Source of the DNA: Mycobacterium rhizamassiliense | GTDB lineage: Bacteria; Actinomycetota; Actinomycetes; Mycobacteriales; Mycobacteriaceae | Direction: 5' to 3' | NCBI RefSeq assembly: GCF_900157375.1 | Contig: NZ_LT721901.1 | Location: forward strand, 552,365 to 616,364 | Length of the DNA stretch: 64,000 bases | In this document: one piece after another, positions 9,338 to 17,807 of the stretch | Layout: every line of letters starts with the position of its first letter | How positions within the stretch are numbered: position 1 is the stretch's first letter | Notes under the pieces: generated by a model | Told to the model about the DNA's origin: nothing | Database searches by the model: none | The model's input: only the letters and a program-made list of their open reading frames with translations | Program-made: the position numbers and the translations under genes

Positions 9338-10720
9338 CTAGTGCGCGAAGTGCTCCTGTTCGTAGTGCCCGCCGGGCTTGAGCTTGTCCAGCGAGGCCAG
9401 CGCGCTGCGGGCGTCGTCGTGCAGGGCCCGGGCCAGGTCGGCGGACAGCCCCTCGCGCACCACGACGCGCAGCACCGAGACGTCCGTCGCGTTGTCGGGC
9501 ATCGTGTAGGCCGGCACCTGCCAGCCGTAGCCGCGCAGCTCGTGGGAGACGTCGAACTCGGTGTATCCGCGGTCGCGGGCGAGCCGGAAGCTGACCACCG
9601 GGATCGCCGAGCCATCCGAGATCAGCTCGCAGTGATCGCCGGTGCGCAGCTGCTCACCGAGCCAGCGCGCGGTCGACGACAGCGTCTGCATCACCTGCGT
9701 GTAGCCCTCGCGGCCCAGCCGCAAGAAGTTGTAGTACTGGCCGACGACCTGGTTGCCGGGCCGGGAGAAGTTCAGCGTGAAGGTCGGCATGTCACCGCCC
9801 AGATAGTTCACGTGGAACACCAGGTCCTCGGGCAGGTACTCCTTGCCGCGCCACACCACGAATCCGACTCCGGGATACGTCAGCCCATACTTGTGGCCGC
9901 TGACGTTGATCGACACCACCCGCGGCAGCCGGAAGTCCCACTTCAGCTCGGGGTGCAGGAACGGCACCACGAATCCGCCGCTGGCCGCGTCGACATGCAC
10001 CGGAACGTCCACGCCGCCACCGGCGGCCAGCTTGTCCAGCGCCGCACAGATCTCGGCGATGGGTTCGAGCTCACCGGTGTAGGTGGTGCCCAGGATCGCG
10101 ACCACGCCGATCGTGTCCTCGTCCACGGCGTCGATGACCTGCTCGGGCGTGATGACATAGCGGCCCTCCTCCATCGGCAGGTAGCGCGGTTCGACGTCGA
10201 AGTAGCGGCAGAACTTCTCCCAGACCACCTGGACGTTGGAGCCCATCACCATGTTCGGCGTGCGCTTCTTCCAGTCCTTGCCGACCTTTGCGCGCCACCG
10301 CCACTTCATCGCCAGCCCGCCGAGCATCACCGCCTCGCTGGAGCCGATCGTCGACACCCCGATCGCGCTGGACGGGTCGTCGTCGCGCAGGCCGTCTGCG
10401 TGGAACAGGTCGGCCACCATGCACACGCAGCGCTGCTCGATCGCCGCCGTCGCCGGGTACTCGTCCTTGTCGATCATGTTCTTGTCGAACGTCTCGGCCA
10501 TCAGCCGGCCGGCCTGGGGATCCATCCACGTGGTGACGAACGTGGCCAGATTCAGCCGCGAGCTGCCGTCGAGCATCAGCTCGTCGTGGATGAAGCGGTA
10601 CGCGGCGTCCGGGTCCATCGACTCGTCCGGCATCCGCAGCGCCGGCACGGGCGCGGTGAACAGGCGGCCGGTGTAGGCGGGCGCGATCGAGTGGGCGGGC
10701 ATGGACGGATGTTGTGGCAT
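9338..10720 (-). CDS. gadB: Glutamate decarboxylase
   Basis: The 460-residue group II PLP decarboxylase converts glutamate to GABA, consuming a proton. The Schiff-base lysine lies in SINVSGHKYGLTYPG, and upstream VDAASGGFVVPFLHPE carries the PLP-contacting Asp-Ala pair. The early block FVTTWMDPQAGRLMAETFDK and IGSSEAVMLGGLAMKWRW are typical of GadA/GadB. An AAAGGAAC ribosome-binding site lies just before the ATG. It is separated from upstream nnr by 17 bp on the same strand, so the two are likely co-transcribed. The C-terminus ends with the HYEQEHFAH tail. Confidence 0.95.
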   Translation of the reverse strand: MPQHPSMPAHSIAPAYTGRLFTAPVPALRMPDESMDPDAAYRFIHDELMLDGSSRLNLATFVTTWMDPQAGRLMAETFDKNMIDKDEYPATAAIEQRCVCMVADLFHADGLRDDDPSSAIGVSTIGSSEAVMLGGLAMKWRWRAKVGKDWKKRTPNMVMGSNVQVVWEKFCRYFDVEPRYLPMEEGRYVITPEQVIDAVDEDTIGVVAILGTTYTGELEPIAEICAALDKLAAGGGVDVPVHVDAASGGFVVPFLHPELKWDFRLPRVVSINVSGHKYGLTYPGVGFVVWRGKEYLPEDLVFHVNYLGGDMPTFTLNFSRPGNQVVGQYYNFLRLGREGYTQVMQTLSSTARWLGEQLRTGDHCELISDGSAIPVVSFRLARDRGYTEFDVSHELRGYGWQVPAYTMPDNATDVSVLRVVVREGLSADLARALHDDARSALASLDKLKPGGHYEQEHFAH

Positions 10721-10737
10721 GAGGTTCCTTTCTGGGG

Positions 10738-12171
10738 CTACAGGCTGGCCAGGGCGGCCCGGATGTGGCCGGCGATGCGCGACGCCGAGGTGGGTGCCTC
10801 GCCGGGACCGGGGTCGGCGGCCGACAACGCCGCCGCGTGAGCGTGCACGTACGCACCGGCCGCGGCGGCCTCGGCGGCAGGAAGACCCGCCGCCAGCAGC
10901 GCGCCGATCATCCCGGACAGCACGTCGCCGGACCCGGCGGTGGCCGCCCAGGACTGCCCGGCGGGGTTGAGATACACCGGGCCGCCGGGGTCGGCGATCA
11001 CGGTGACGTTCCCCTTGAGCAGCACGGTTGCACCCAACGCGTCGGCCAACCTGCGGGTGGCGCCCACCCGGTCATCCCCCGGGGGGTTACCCGCCAGCCG
11101 GGCGAATTCACCGGCGTGTGGCGTCAGCAGCGTCGGGGCGGCGCGGTTGGCGACCAGCTCGGGGTGCGCCGCCAGGATGGTCAGCCCATCGGCGTCGACG
11201 AGCACCGGCAGGTCCGTGCCGAGCGCGAACCACAGCGCGGCGGCCCCGGTGTCGTCGGTGCCCAGGCCCGGCCCGACGACCCAGGCCTGCACCCGTCCGG
11301 CCGACGCCGGGGTGGGCGAGGCGATGACTTCGGGCCAGTGCGCGAGCACCTCGGTGTGGGCGCTGCCGGCGTAGCGGACCATGCCGGAGGTTGCCGCGAC
11401 CGCCGCCCCGGTGCACAGCACGGCAGCACCCGGGTAGGTCGACGATCCGGCCATCACCCCGGTGACGCCCTGGGTGTACTTGTCGTCGTGCGGCCCGGGT
11501 ACCGGCCAGCGCGCCACGACGTCGCGGGCCTCGAACCCGAGCACGTCGGTCTGCGGCAGATCCAGCCCGATGTCGACCAGCGTAATCTCGCCGCAGTCGG
11601 CCAGCGCATGCACGGGTTTGAGCCCGCCGAATGTGACGGTCCGCGCGGCATGCACCGCGGGCCCGGTGATCGCTCCGGTCGCGACGTCGATGCCGCTGGG
11701 GAGGTCGACGGCGACCACCGGCGGGTCGCCCGCCTCGTTGAAAGCGGCGAACACCTCGGCCGCCGCCGGACGAAGCGGACCCGAACCGGAAATGCCCACC
11801 ACCCCGTCGATCACAAGATCGGTTGCCTTGGAAAGGTCGGCGACACGTTCCACGATGCGACCGCCGGCCTTGCGGAACGCGGCCAGCCCCTTCGCGTGGG
11901 TGCGGTCCGGGCTGAGCAGTATCGCCTCGGCCCCCACCCCGCGGCGCCGCAAGAACGTCGCCGCCCACAGCGCGTCGCCGCCGTTGTCACCCGAGCCGAC
12001 GACCGCGCACACCCGGCGACCGGCGATCCCGCCGGTGCGGCGGCTCAGCTCGCTGACAACCTCCATAGCCAGTCCGAAAGCCGCGCGTCTCATCAGCGCG
12101 CCATCGGGCAGGCTGGCCAGCAGCGGTGCCTCGGCGTCACGGATCGCGTTTACGGAGTAGTAATGCCGCAT
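10738..12171 (-). CDS. nnr: Bifunctional NAD(P)HX epimerase/dehydratase
   Basis: The 477-residue protein repairs hydrated nicotinamide cofactors. The N-terminal YjeF epimerase domain (about 1-205) has VVGSGDNGGDALWAA and DLPSGIDVATG. The C-terminal ADP-dependent dehydratase (about 220-470) has TLLTPHAGEFARL, TVLLKGNVTVI and ATAGSGDVLSGMIGALLAAG. The start at ATG 12169-12171 gives MRHYYSVNAIRDAEAPLLAS, the normal N-terminus. It heads the nnr-gadB pair and is divergent from the methyltransferase gene at 12294. Confidence 0.95.
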   Translation of the reverse strand: MRHYYSVNAIRDAEAPLLASLPDGALMRRAAFGLAMEVVSELSRRTGGIAGRRVCAVVGSGDNGGDALWAATFLRRRGVGAEAILLSPDRTHAKGLAAFRKAGGRIVERVADLSKATDLVIDGVVGISGSGPLRPAAAEVFAAFNEAGDPPVVAVDLPSGIDVATGAITGPAVHAARTVTFGGLKPVHALADCGEITLVDIGLDLPQTDVLGFEARDVVARWPVPGPHDDKYTQGVTGVMAGSSTYPGAAVLCTGAAVAATSGMVRYAGSAHTEVLAHWPEVIASPTPASAGRVQAWVVGPGLGTDDTGAAALWFALGTDLPVLVDADGLTILAAHPELVANRAAPTLLTPHAGEFARLAGNPPGDDRVGATRRLADALGATVLLKGNVTVIADPGGPVYLNPAGQSWAATAGSGDVLSGMIGALLAAGLPAAEAAAAGAYVHAHAAALSAADPGPGEAPTSASRIAGHIRAALASL

Positions 12172-12293
12172 CAGTGCCAGGATTCCATGCCCGGCTGTCT
12201 TTGCGTACTGCGCTCGTACCGCGGACGCGGCATACAGGCCGTCATGATGGCGTTTCTCGTTTTTAGGTTTCGAGGACGACGAGAGGATTGGGC

Positions 12294-13220
12294 ATGGCAC
12301 GCACGGAGAACGACACCTGGGATCTCGGCAACAGCGTGGGCGCGACGGCGACCGGCGTCGCGGTGGGACGAGCATTGGCCAGCCGAAGCCCCGACCCACT
12401 GATCAACGACCCCTACGCCGAACCGTTGGTCCGTGCGGTCGGCGTGGACTTCTTCACCCAGCTCGCCAGCGGCGAACTGGATCCCGCGCAAGTCGATGAC
12501 AACGGCAGCTTCGGAATGGTGGGCATGGGCGCCATGATGGGCCTGCGCACCAGGTTCTTCGACGAGTTCTTCGTGGCCGCGGCCGATGCGGGCATCCGGC
12601 AAGCGGTGATCCTGGCCTCGGGGCTGGACGCCCGCGCCTACCGGCTGCCCTGGCCCGTCGGCACCACCGTGTTCGAGATCGACCAGGCCGGGGTCATCGA
12701 CTTCAAAATCGCGACCTTGACTGAGCTGGGTGCCACACCCACCGCCGATCTCCGGCCGGTATCGGTCGACCTACGGCACGACTGGCCCGCCGCGCTGCGC
12801 GCCACGGGCCATGACCCCAGCAAGCCGACCGCCTGGAGCGCCGAAGGACTGATGCCGTTTTTGCCGGCGGACGCCCAGGATCGCCTGTTGGACAACATCA
12901 CCGCGTTGAGCCCGGCGGGAAGCCAGTTGGCCACCGAGAACCTGCAGGGCACCGGCGATACCGTACAGACAATGGCCGACCGGATGCGCGAGGTCACCGA
13001 CCAGTGGCGAGAACACGGCTTCGACATCGAGATGACCGACCTCTGGTACGCCGGTGAGCGCAACGACGTGGTCGACTATCTCGCTGCCCACGGCTGGACC
13101 ACGTCGGCGACCGGTGTCCCGGAATTGGCTGGCGCCTATGGCCTTTCGCTGCCGCCCAGGCCCACCGACAAGGAGGAGACGCTATCGGCGATGCACTACG
13201 TCATCGCCACGCGAACCTAG
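12294..13220 (+). CDS. SAM-dependent methyltransferase, TIGR00027/PPM-like family
   Basis: The 308-residue protein has the features of the large mycobacterial family of putative S-adenosylmethionine-dependent methyltransferases: LGNSVGATATGVAVGRALAS and DPLINDPYAEPLV at the N-terminus, QAVILASGLDARAYRL (SAM motif I, around residue 105), VFEIDQ (motif II) and the WSAEGLMPFLP block. Members resemble protein-carboxyl or polyketide O-methyltransferases, but substrates are mostly unknown. ATG 12294 is preferred over the TTG two codons earlier because GAGAGGA lies 7 nt upstream. It converges on the next gene with overlapping stops. Confidence 0.92.
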   Translation: MARTENDTWDLGNSVGATATGVAVGRALASRSPDPLINDPYAEPLVRAVGVDFFTQLASGELDPAQVDDNGSFGMVGMGAMMGLRTRFFDEFFVAAADAGIRQAVILASGLDARAYRLPWPVGTTVFEIDQAGVIDFKIATLTELGATPTADLRPVSVDLRHDWPAALRATGHDPSKPTAWSAEGLMPFLPADAQDRLLDNITALSPAGSQLATENLQGTGDTVQTMADRMREVTDQWREHGFDIEMTDLWYAGERNDVVDYLAAHGWTTSATGVPELAGAYGLSLPPRPTDKEETLSAMHYVIATRT

Positions 13221-13939
13221 GCTTCCTGCTCGCGCGAAAAAGCTCGCTGGACAGCACCTTTGAATCTCGCCGGGCTCCAGGGCGGGCGCTTGCGCTCTTG
13301 GGCCATCGGATAGAAGCAGAGCCCGATCAGGAGCGAGGCGAAGTGGCCGATCGCGGTGAAGTTCAGCTGGTGCGGGTCCATCGTCAACAAGGGAAAACCA
13401 AAGATGACGAACAAGACCCCGACATAGCCCCAGCGCCAGGGCGACACGATGTGATAGGTCAGCACCGCCATCACGCCGACCATGAAATAGCTGACCCCGA
13501 TGTCCCGGGCGTGGACCAGTCTTTCGGCGGCGTCGTGTTGTTCGATCGCGAAGTAGAGGATGCCTTCGCTGATATAGGTCGCAAGGATGTGAGCGGTCAA
13601 TCCCACAGTGAGCCAGCGCAAGTGGCCAAGCCAGTGTTCGACGGGGGCGAGGAACAAGGTGAACAGCAGGAAGTACGGCTCCAGGTTCCGGCCGTCGATC
13701 CAGAGCAGGCTGGAAAACAGCACATCGAGCGGATCGGTGCCCAGCGAGTGAATGTTGGTGGAGCGGTGCAGCAAAACCGAGTGCAATTGCCGGCCGGAGA
13801 GTTCGTTCTGGACGATCGTCGTGATGGTCAGCGCGATGAGCCAGCCATAGGTCAGCGGCGCACCGGTGACGAAGTGCCAGACCGCCAGCCAGATGCCGCG
13901 CAGCCGTGCCCCCACCGATCTATCCGCCACGGCGTCCAC
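13217..13939 (-). CDS. Rhomboid-like polytopic membrane protein
   Basis: This is a 240-residue protein with about six hydrophobic helices, including YGWLIALTITTIVQNEL, YFLLFTLFLAPVEHWLGHL, LTVGLTAHILATYISEGILY, YFMVGVMAVLTYHI and WGYVGVLFVIFGFPLL. The layout resembles rhomboid-fold proteins of mycobacteria and matches the position and size of Rv3434c. The GxS motif expected of an active rhomboid protease is not evident (GVSYF occurs, but in a non-canonical place), so it may be an inactive rhomboid-like protein. Function unknown. Its stop overlaps the methyltransferase stop by four bases. Confidence 0.75.
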   Translation of the reverse strand: MDAVADRSVGARLRGIWLAVWHFVTGAPLTYGWLIALTITTIVQNELSGRQLHSVLLHRSTNIHSLGTDPLDVLFSSLLWIDGRNLEPYFLLFTLFLAPVEHWLGHLRWLTVGLTAHILATYISEGILYFAIEQHDAAERLVHARDIGVSYFMVGVMAVLTYHIVSPWRWGYVGVLFVIFGFPLLTMDPHQLNFTAIGHFASLLIGLCFYPMAQERKRPPWSPARFKGAVQRAFSREQEA

Positions 13940-13982
13940 CTTCGCATGCTTGACGTCGCGCCGCCCCGATTCGGCAAACGTG

Positions 13983-14822
13983 TCAGGGCACCTTCATAGG
14001 CTCAGGTCGCAGGTGCCGCCACCAGCAGGTGATGTAGAGCAGCATCGAGACCACCAGCGCGACGAGCACCCAGAGCACGATGGTGATGTCTATCCAACCG
14101 CCGAACGGCGGCGAGCCCGGCAGCGCGTTTCGCAGTGGTACCACGGCAAATAGCATCGCCGCGTACCACGTGGTCATCGGCGGCTGGAACTTGCGCCGGT
14201 CGCGCACCGTCTGAATCGCCACGAACAAGGCCAGGCCCGCAATGGCGATCAGGATGCCGAGGATCACGACGCCGAACGCACCCGCGCTGAGCGAACGGTG
14301 CAAACTCACGCGGTGCGCGCCGAGCCCAGGGGCGCCGTCGATCTTGGTGCTCCAGCCGGAGAGGTGGTTGACGAATGTCACCGGTACCCGTTCGATGGCC
14401 TTGTCCGAGCCGTTGCGCATCAGCTCAACCTCGATGGGTCCGGTGCTGTAGTGATCGAGGGGCCATTCGTCGATGTCGCCGGCAAGGGTCAGCGGAACGG
14501 GAAAATCACCGGGCAGCATGCCCTTCGTCCAGGTGCGACGGGCCGGCGAAGCCGTGGACCTGACCCGAAGGCCGAGGTCTTCCTTGAGATGCCCCGACTG
14601 CGGATCCAGCAATTCGGGTCCGGGGAACACCGTCACATTGGCAACAAGCACGCTGTAATTCGACTGGACCTCTGACACATCCAGCTCCACTGTGGTCCGG
14701 TCGCTGGCCGCCGGGGCTTCAGCATCGTGCCGGTGCGCCCCGCCCGCGTTGGCATACAGCGCGACCGAGGCGATGTACGCACCGATCACCGCCACGATGA
14801 TCCCGACGATGCCAAATTTCAC
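13983..14822 (-). CDS. DUF4436-family membrane protein (paralogue 1)
   Basis: This is a 279-residue protein with one N-terminal membrane helix (FGIVGIIVAVIGAYIASVAL), a large extracytoplasmic beta-rich domain, and a C-terminal pair or triplet of helices (AFGVVILGILIAIAGLALFV; WIDITIVLWVLVALVVSMLL) separated by the conserved QPPMTTWYAAMLFAVVPLRN block. It is about 50% identical by eye to its neighbour at 14888-15751, so the pair is a tandem duplication of an Rv3435c-like gene. The GTG at 14820-14822 gives a start equivalent to the paralogue. Function unknown; possibly envelope-related. Confidence 0.8.
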   Translation of the reverse strand: MKFGIVGIIVAVIGAYIASVALYANAGGAHRHDAEAPAASDRTTVELDVSEVQSNYSVLVANVTVFPGPELLDPQSGHLKEDLGLRVRSTASPARRTWTKGMLPGDFPVPLTLAGDIDEWPLDHYSTGPIEVELMRNGSDKAIERVPVTFVNHLSGWSTKIDGAPGLGAHRVSLHRSLSAGAFGVVILGILIAIAGLALFVAIQTVRDRRKFQPPMTTWYAAMLFAVVPLRNALPGSPPFGGWIDITIVLWVLVALVVSMLLYITCWWRHLRPEPMKVP

Positions 14823-14887
14823 GCGTCCCCCATTTCGGTGGCTGAAGGTAGCCGTCCCGCCCAGCGATCCTAAAGCCGGAAGCGTTG

Positions 14888-15751
14888 CTAACGAGGCGTT
14901 TTCGCTGAAGCGGCCAGCTCGGCCGGCTCGGGCGCCAGATGCCGCCACCAGCACAAGATGTAGATCATCATCGAGATCACCAGCACGACGATCGCCCACA
15001 GCACGACGCTGATGTCGATCCAGCTGCCGAACGGTGGAGAGTCCGGAAGCGCGTTTCTCAGTGGCATCACGGCGAACAGCATCGCGGCGTACCACGTCGT
15101 CATCGGGGGCTGGAATTTCCGCTTGTTGCGCCACGTCTGCACGGCAACGACCAAGCCCAGGCCGCCAAGCGCCAGGTACACGAACACGATGACGAACCCG
15201 AACGCCACGGTGCTCATAGTTCGGCTCAACTCAACCTGGTAGGGCCCGGGCGCGGCGGGGCCGGAGCTGGACATGTCCACGGTCCAGCCGAGCAGGCGGT
15301 CGACGAATATCACGGTCGCGGGCTCCGGGGTGTCGCTGGCGCCGCGCTCGACCTCGATGGTGACGGGCTTGGAACGGTATTCGTCGAAGGGCCAATCCGC
15401 CACCTCTCCCGACAGGATCAGCGATACCGGCCAGACGTCGGGCACCGCGCCCTTCGACCAACTGCGCTTGCTCGGGGTGACGACGGAGGTGACCTCGACG
15501 CTGAGGTCCTCCTTGAGCTTGTGGGTCACCGGATCCAGAAGCGCCGGACTGGGCACGACGCTGATGTTGGTGGCGAGCACGCTGTTGTTCGAACGGATGT
15601 CTTCGATGTCGACGGTCACCGTCGTCGCGTTACCGCCAGGCTGACGTTCGTTCACTTGATGCGGGTGGCCCATGCCGCTGTCGACGTAGATCAGGAGCGA
15701 GGCAACGTATGCCGCGATGAGCGCCATGAAACCGATGATTCCGAGCCTCAT
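14888..15751 (-). CDS. DUF4436-family membrane protein (paralogue 2)
   Basis: This 287-residue paralogue of the preceding protein has the same topology. It has an N-terminal helix (LGIIGFMALIAAYVASLLIY), an external domain with EDIRSNNSVLATNISVVPSP and DPVTHKLKEDLSVEVTSVVT, then C-terminal helices around FKRKFQ-like RNKRKFQPPMTTWYAAML and VVLWAIVVLVISMMIYI. It ends 12 bp before the glmS stop and is on the same strand, so it could share the glmS transcript. Function unknown. Confidence 0.8.
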   Translation of the reverse strand: MRLGIIGFMALIAAYVASLLIYVDSGMGHPHQVNERQPGGNATTVTVDIEDIRSNNSVLATNISVVPSPALLDPVTHKLKEDLSVEVTSVVTPSKRSWSKGAVPDVWPVSLILSGEVADWPFDEYRSKPVTIEVERGASDTPEPATVIFVDRLLGWTVDMSSSGPAAPGPYQVELSRTMSTVAFGFVIVFVYLALGGLGLVVAVQTWRNKRKFQPPMTTWYAAMLFAVMPLRNALPDSPPFGSWIDISVVLWAIVVLVISMMIYILCWWRHLAPEPAELAASAKTPR

Positions 15752-15762
15752 GGCGCGGGACG

Positions 15763-17631
15763 CTACTCGACCGTGACGGACTTGGCCAGGTTGCGCGGTT
15801 TGTCGACGTCATAGCCGCGGGCCTGCGCCACCGAGGCGGCGAACACCTGCAGCGGGATGGTCGACAGCAGCGGCTGCAAAAGCGTTGACACCGAAGGTAT
15901 TTCGATCAAGTGATCGGCGTAGGGGCGCACCGTGTCGTCCCCCTCCTCGGCGATGACGATCGTCACCGCGCCGCGGGTCTGGACCTCGCGAATGTTGGAC
16001 AGCAGCTTCGCATGCAGCGTAGCCGAGCCCTTCGGCGACGGCATCACGACGATGACGGGCAGGCCATCCTCGATCAACGCGATCGGTCCGTGCTTGAGCT
16101 CGCCGGCGGCGAAGCCCTCGGCATGCATGTACGCGAGTTCTTTGAGTTTGAGGGCGCCTTCGAGCGCGACCGGGTAGCCGACGTGGCGCCCCAAGAACAA
16201 CACCGTCGACGACTGGGCGAATCTGTTGGCCAGCGCGGCCACCGGCTCGATCGTTGCGAGGACGCGGCTCACCACCTCCGGCATCGCTTCCAGCTCACGG
16301 TATTCGCGCTCGACCTCGTCGGGGTACTTGGTTCCGCGGGCCTGCGCGAGCGCCAGACCCACCAGGTAGTTGGCGGTGACCTGCGCCAGGAACGTCTTGG
16401 TCGACGCGACACCGATCTCCGGACCGGCGCGCGTGTAGAGCACCGCGTCGCACTCCCGCGGAATCTGCGAGCCGTTCGTGTTGCAGATCGCGAGCACCTT
16501 GGCCTTCTGGGCCTTGGCGTGGCGCACCGCCTCCAGGGTGTCGGCGGTTTCACCGGACTGCGAGATGGCGACCACCAGCGTGCTGCGGTCCAAAACCGGG
16601 TCGCGGTAACGGAATTCGCTGGCCAGTTCGACTTCCACCGGCAGCCGCGTCCAGTGCTCGATGGCGTACTTCGCCAGCAGCCCGGAGTGATAGGCGGTGC
16701 CACAGGCGACGACGAAGACCTTGTCGACCTCGCGCAGTTCCTGGTCGGACAGGCGCTGCTCGTCGAGCACGATGCGGCCGTCGACGAAGTGACCGAGCAG
16801 CGTGTCGCCGACCGCCGCGGGCTGCTCGGCGATCTCCTTGAGCATGAAGTACTCGTAGCCACCCTTTTCGGCGGCGGCCAGGTCCCAATCGATATGGAAG
16901 ACACGGGCATTCGCCTCGTCGGGGTTGCCGTCGAAATCGGTGATGCGGTAGCCGTCGGCGGTGAGCACCACGCACTGGTCCTGGCCGAGTTCGACGGCCT
17001 CGCGGGTGTGCGGGATGAACGCGGCCACATCAGAGCCGACGAACATTTCGCCGTCACCGATCCCGACCACCAGCGGCGTCGACCGCCGGGCGGCCACGAT
17101 GGTGCCGGGCTCGTCGGCGTTGGCGAACACCAACGTGAAGTGGCCCTCGAGCCGGCGCAGCACCGACTGCACGGACGCGGCGAAGTCGCCGGCCGTCTCC
17201 CCGTGGCGGTAGGCCTGGGCGACCATGTGCACGGCGACCTCGGTGTCGGTGTCGCTGGCGAATTCCACGCCGTCTTGCTCCAGCTCGTGGCGCAGCGTGG
17301 CGAAGTTCTCGATGATGCCGTTGTGGACGACGGCGATCTTGCCGGCGGCGTCGCGGTGCGGGTGCGCGTTGCGGTCGGTGGGTCGACCGTGGGTTGCCCA
17401 GCGGGTGTGCCCCAGGCCGGTGGTGCCGCCCAGGGTTTCCGGCGGCATCTCGGCCACCGCCTTCTCCAGGTTGTTCAGCCCGCCGGCGCGGCGGCTCACG
17501 GTGAGGGTGCCGCTTCCGTCGACCAGGGCGATCCCTGAGGAGTCGTAGCCGCGGTACTCCATCCGGCGCAGCGCGTCCATGACGACCTGGCAGGCAGGGC
17601 CCTGCCCGACGTAGCCGACGATTCCGCACAT
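15763..17631 (-). CDS. glmS: Glutamine-fructose-6-phosphate aminotransferase (isomerizing)
   Basis: The 622-residue enzyme makes glucosamine-6-phosphate, the first step to UDP-GlcNAc. The N-terminal class II glutamine amidotransferase has the nucleophile Cys immediately after Met (MCGIVGYVG), then YRGYDSSGIAL and GHTRWATHG. Two SIS domains follow (SQSGETADTLEAVRHAKAQK; FLGRHVGYPVALEGALKLKE) and the C-terminus is NLAKSVTVE. No GlmS ribozyme-like leader was recognised. It is divergent from the gene at 17808. GlmM is encoded about 5 kb away. Confidence 0.97.
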   Translation of the reverse strand: MCGIVGYVGQGPACQVVMDALRRMEYRGYDSSGIALVDGSGTLTVSRRAGGLNNLEKAVAEMPPETLGGTTGLGHTRWATHGRPTDRNAHPHRDAAGKIAVVHNGIIENFATLRHELEQDGVEFASDTDTEVAVHMVAQAYRHGETAGDFAASVQSVLRRLEGHFTLVFANADEPGTIVAARRSTPLVVGIGDGEMFVGSDVAAFIPHTREAVELGQDQCVVLTADGYRITDFDGNPDEANARVFHIDWDLAAAEKGGYEYFMLKEIAEQPAAVGDTLLGHFVDGRIVLDEQRLSDQELREVDKVFVVACGTAYHSGLLAKYAIEHWTRLPVEVELASEFRYRDPVLDRSTLVVAISQSGETADTLEAVRHAKAQKAKVLAICNTNGSQIPRECDAVLYTRAGPEIGVASTKTFLAQVTANYLVGLALAQARGTKYPDEVEREYRELEAMPEVVSRVLATIEPVAALANRFAQSSTVLFLGRHVGYPVALEGALKLKELAYMHAEGFAAGELKHGPIALIEDGLPVIVVMPSPKGSATLHAKLLSNIREVQTRGAVTIVIAEEGDDTVRPYADHLIEIPSVSTLLQPLLSTIPLQVFAASVAQARGYDVDKPRNLAKSVTVE

Positions 17632-17807
17632 TCTGACCAGGGTAGTGCAGTCGGGCTCGCAGCCCGACTGGTCGCGACGCCGATGGCGTGCTCAGACGGC
17701 GTTTCCAGGTGCGCTGAGGGCGGGATTTGCCCAGAAATGTCGCCCTGAGCACACGCTGGGATGGCGCCGCATGGACTGAATGGATCCATCCCCGCTAACG
17801 TCAACGC
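17632..17807. promoter_or_regulatory. Divergent intergenic region upstream of glmS
   Basis: This 176-bp region must hold the glmS promoter (minus) and that of the hydrolase-like gene (plus). It contains an imperfect inverted repeat, GCTGAGGGCG (17713-17722) with CGCCCTGAGC (17741-17750), one mismatch, plus a further GTGCTCAGAC word at 17688-17697. Clear -10/-35 boxes were not assigned. Confidence 0.4.

Noticed and set aside
9341..10840. Long plus-strand open frame (499 codons) opposite gadB
   Set aside because: It is the antisense shadow of gadB in high-GC DNA. The product is Arg/His/Val-rich with no family motif, whereas the minus strand gives a complete glutamate decarboxylase.
10765..12402. 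545-codon plus-strand open frame opposite nnr
   Set aside because: Shadow of nnr, which has complete epimerase and dehydratase motifs on the minus strand.
15910..17538. 542-codon plus-strand open frame opposite glmS
   Set aside because: Shadow of glmS; no recognisable domain.
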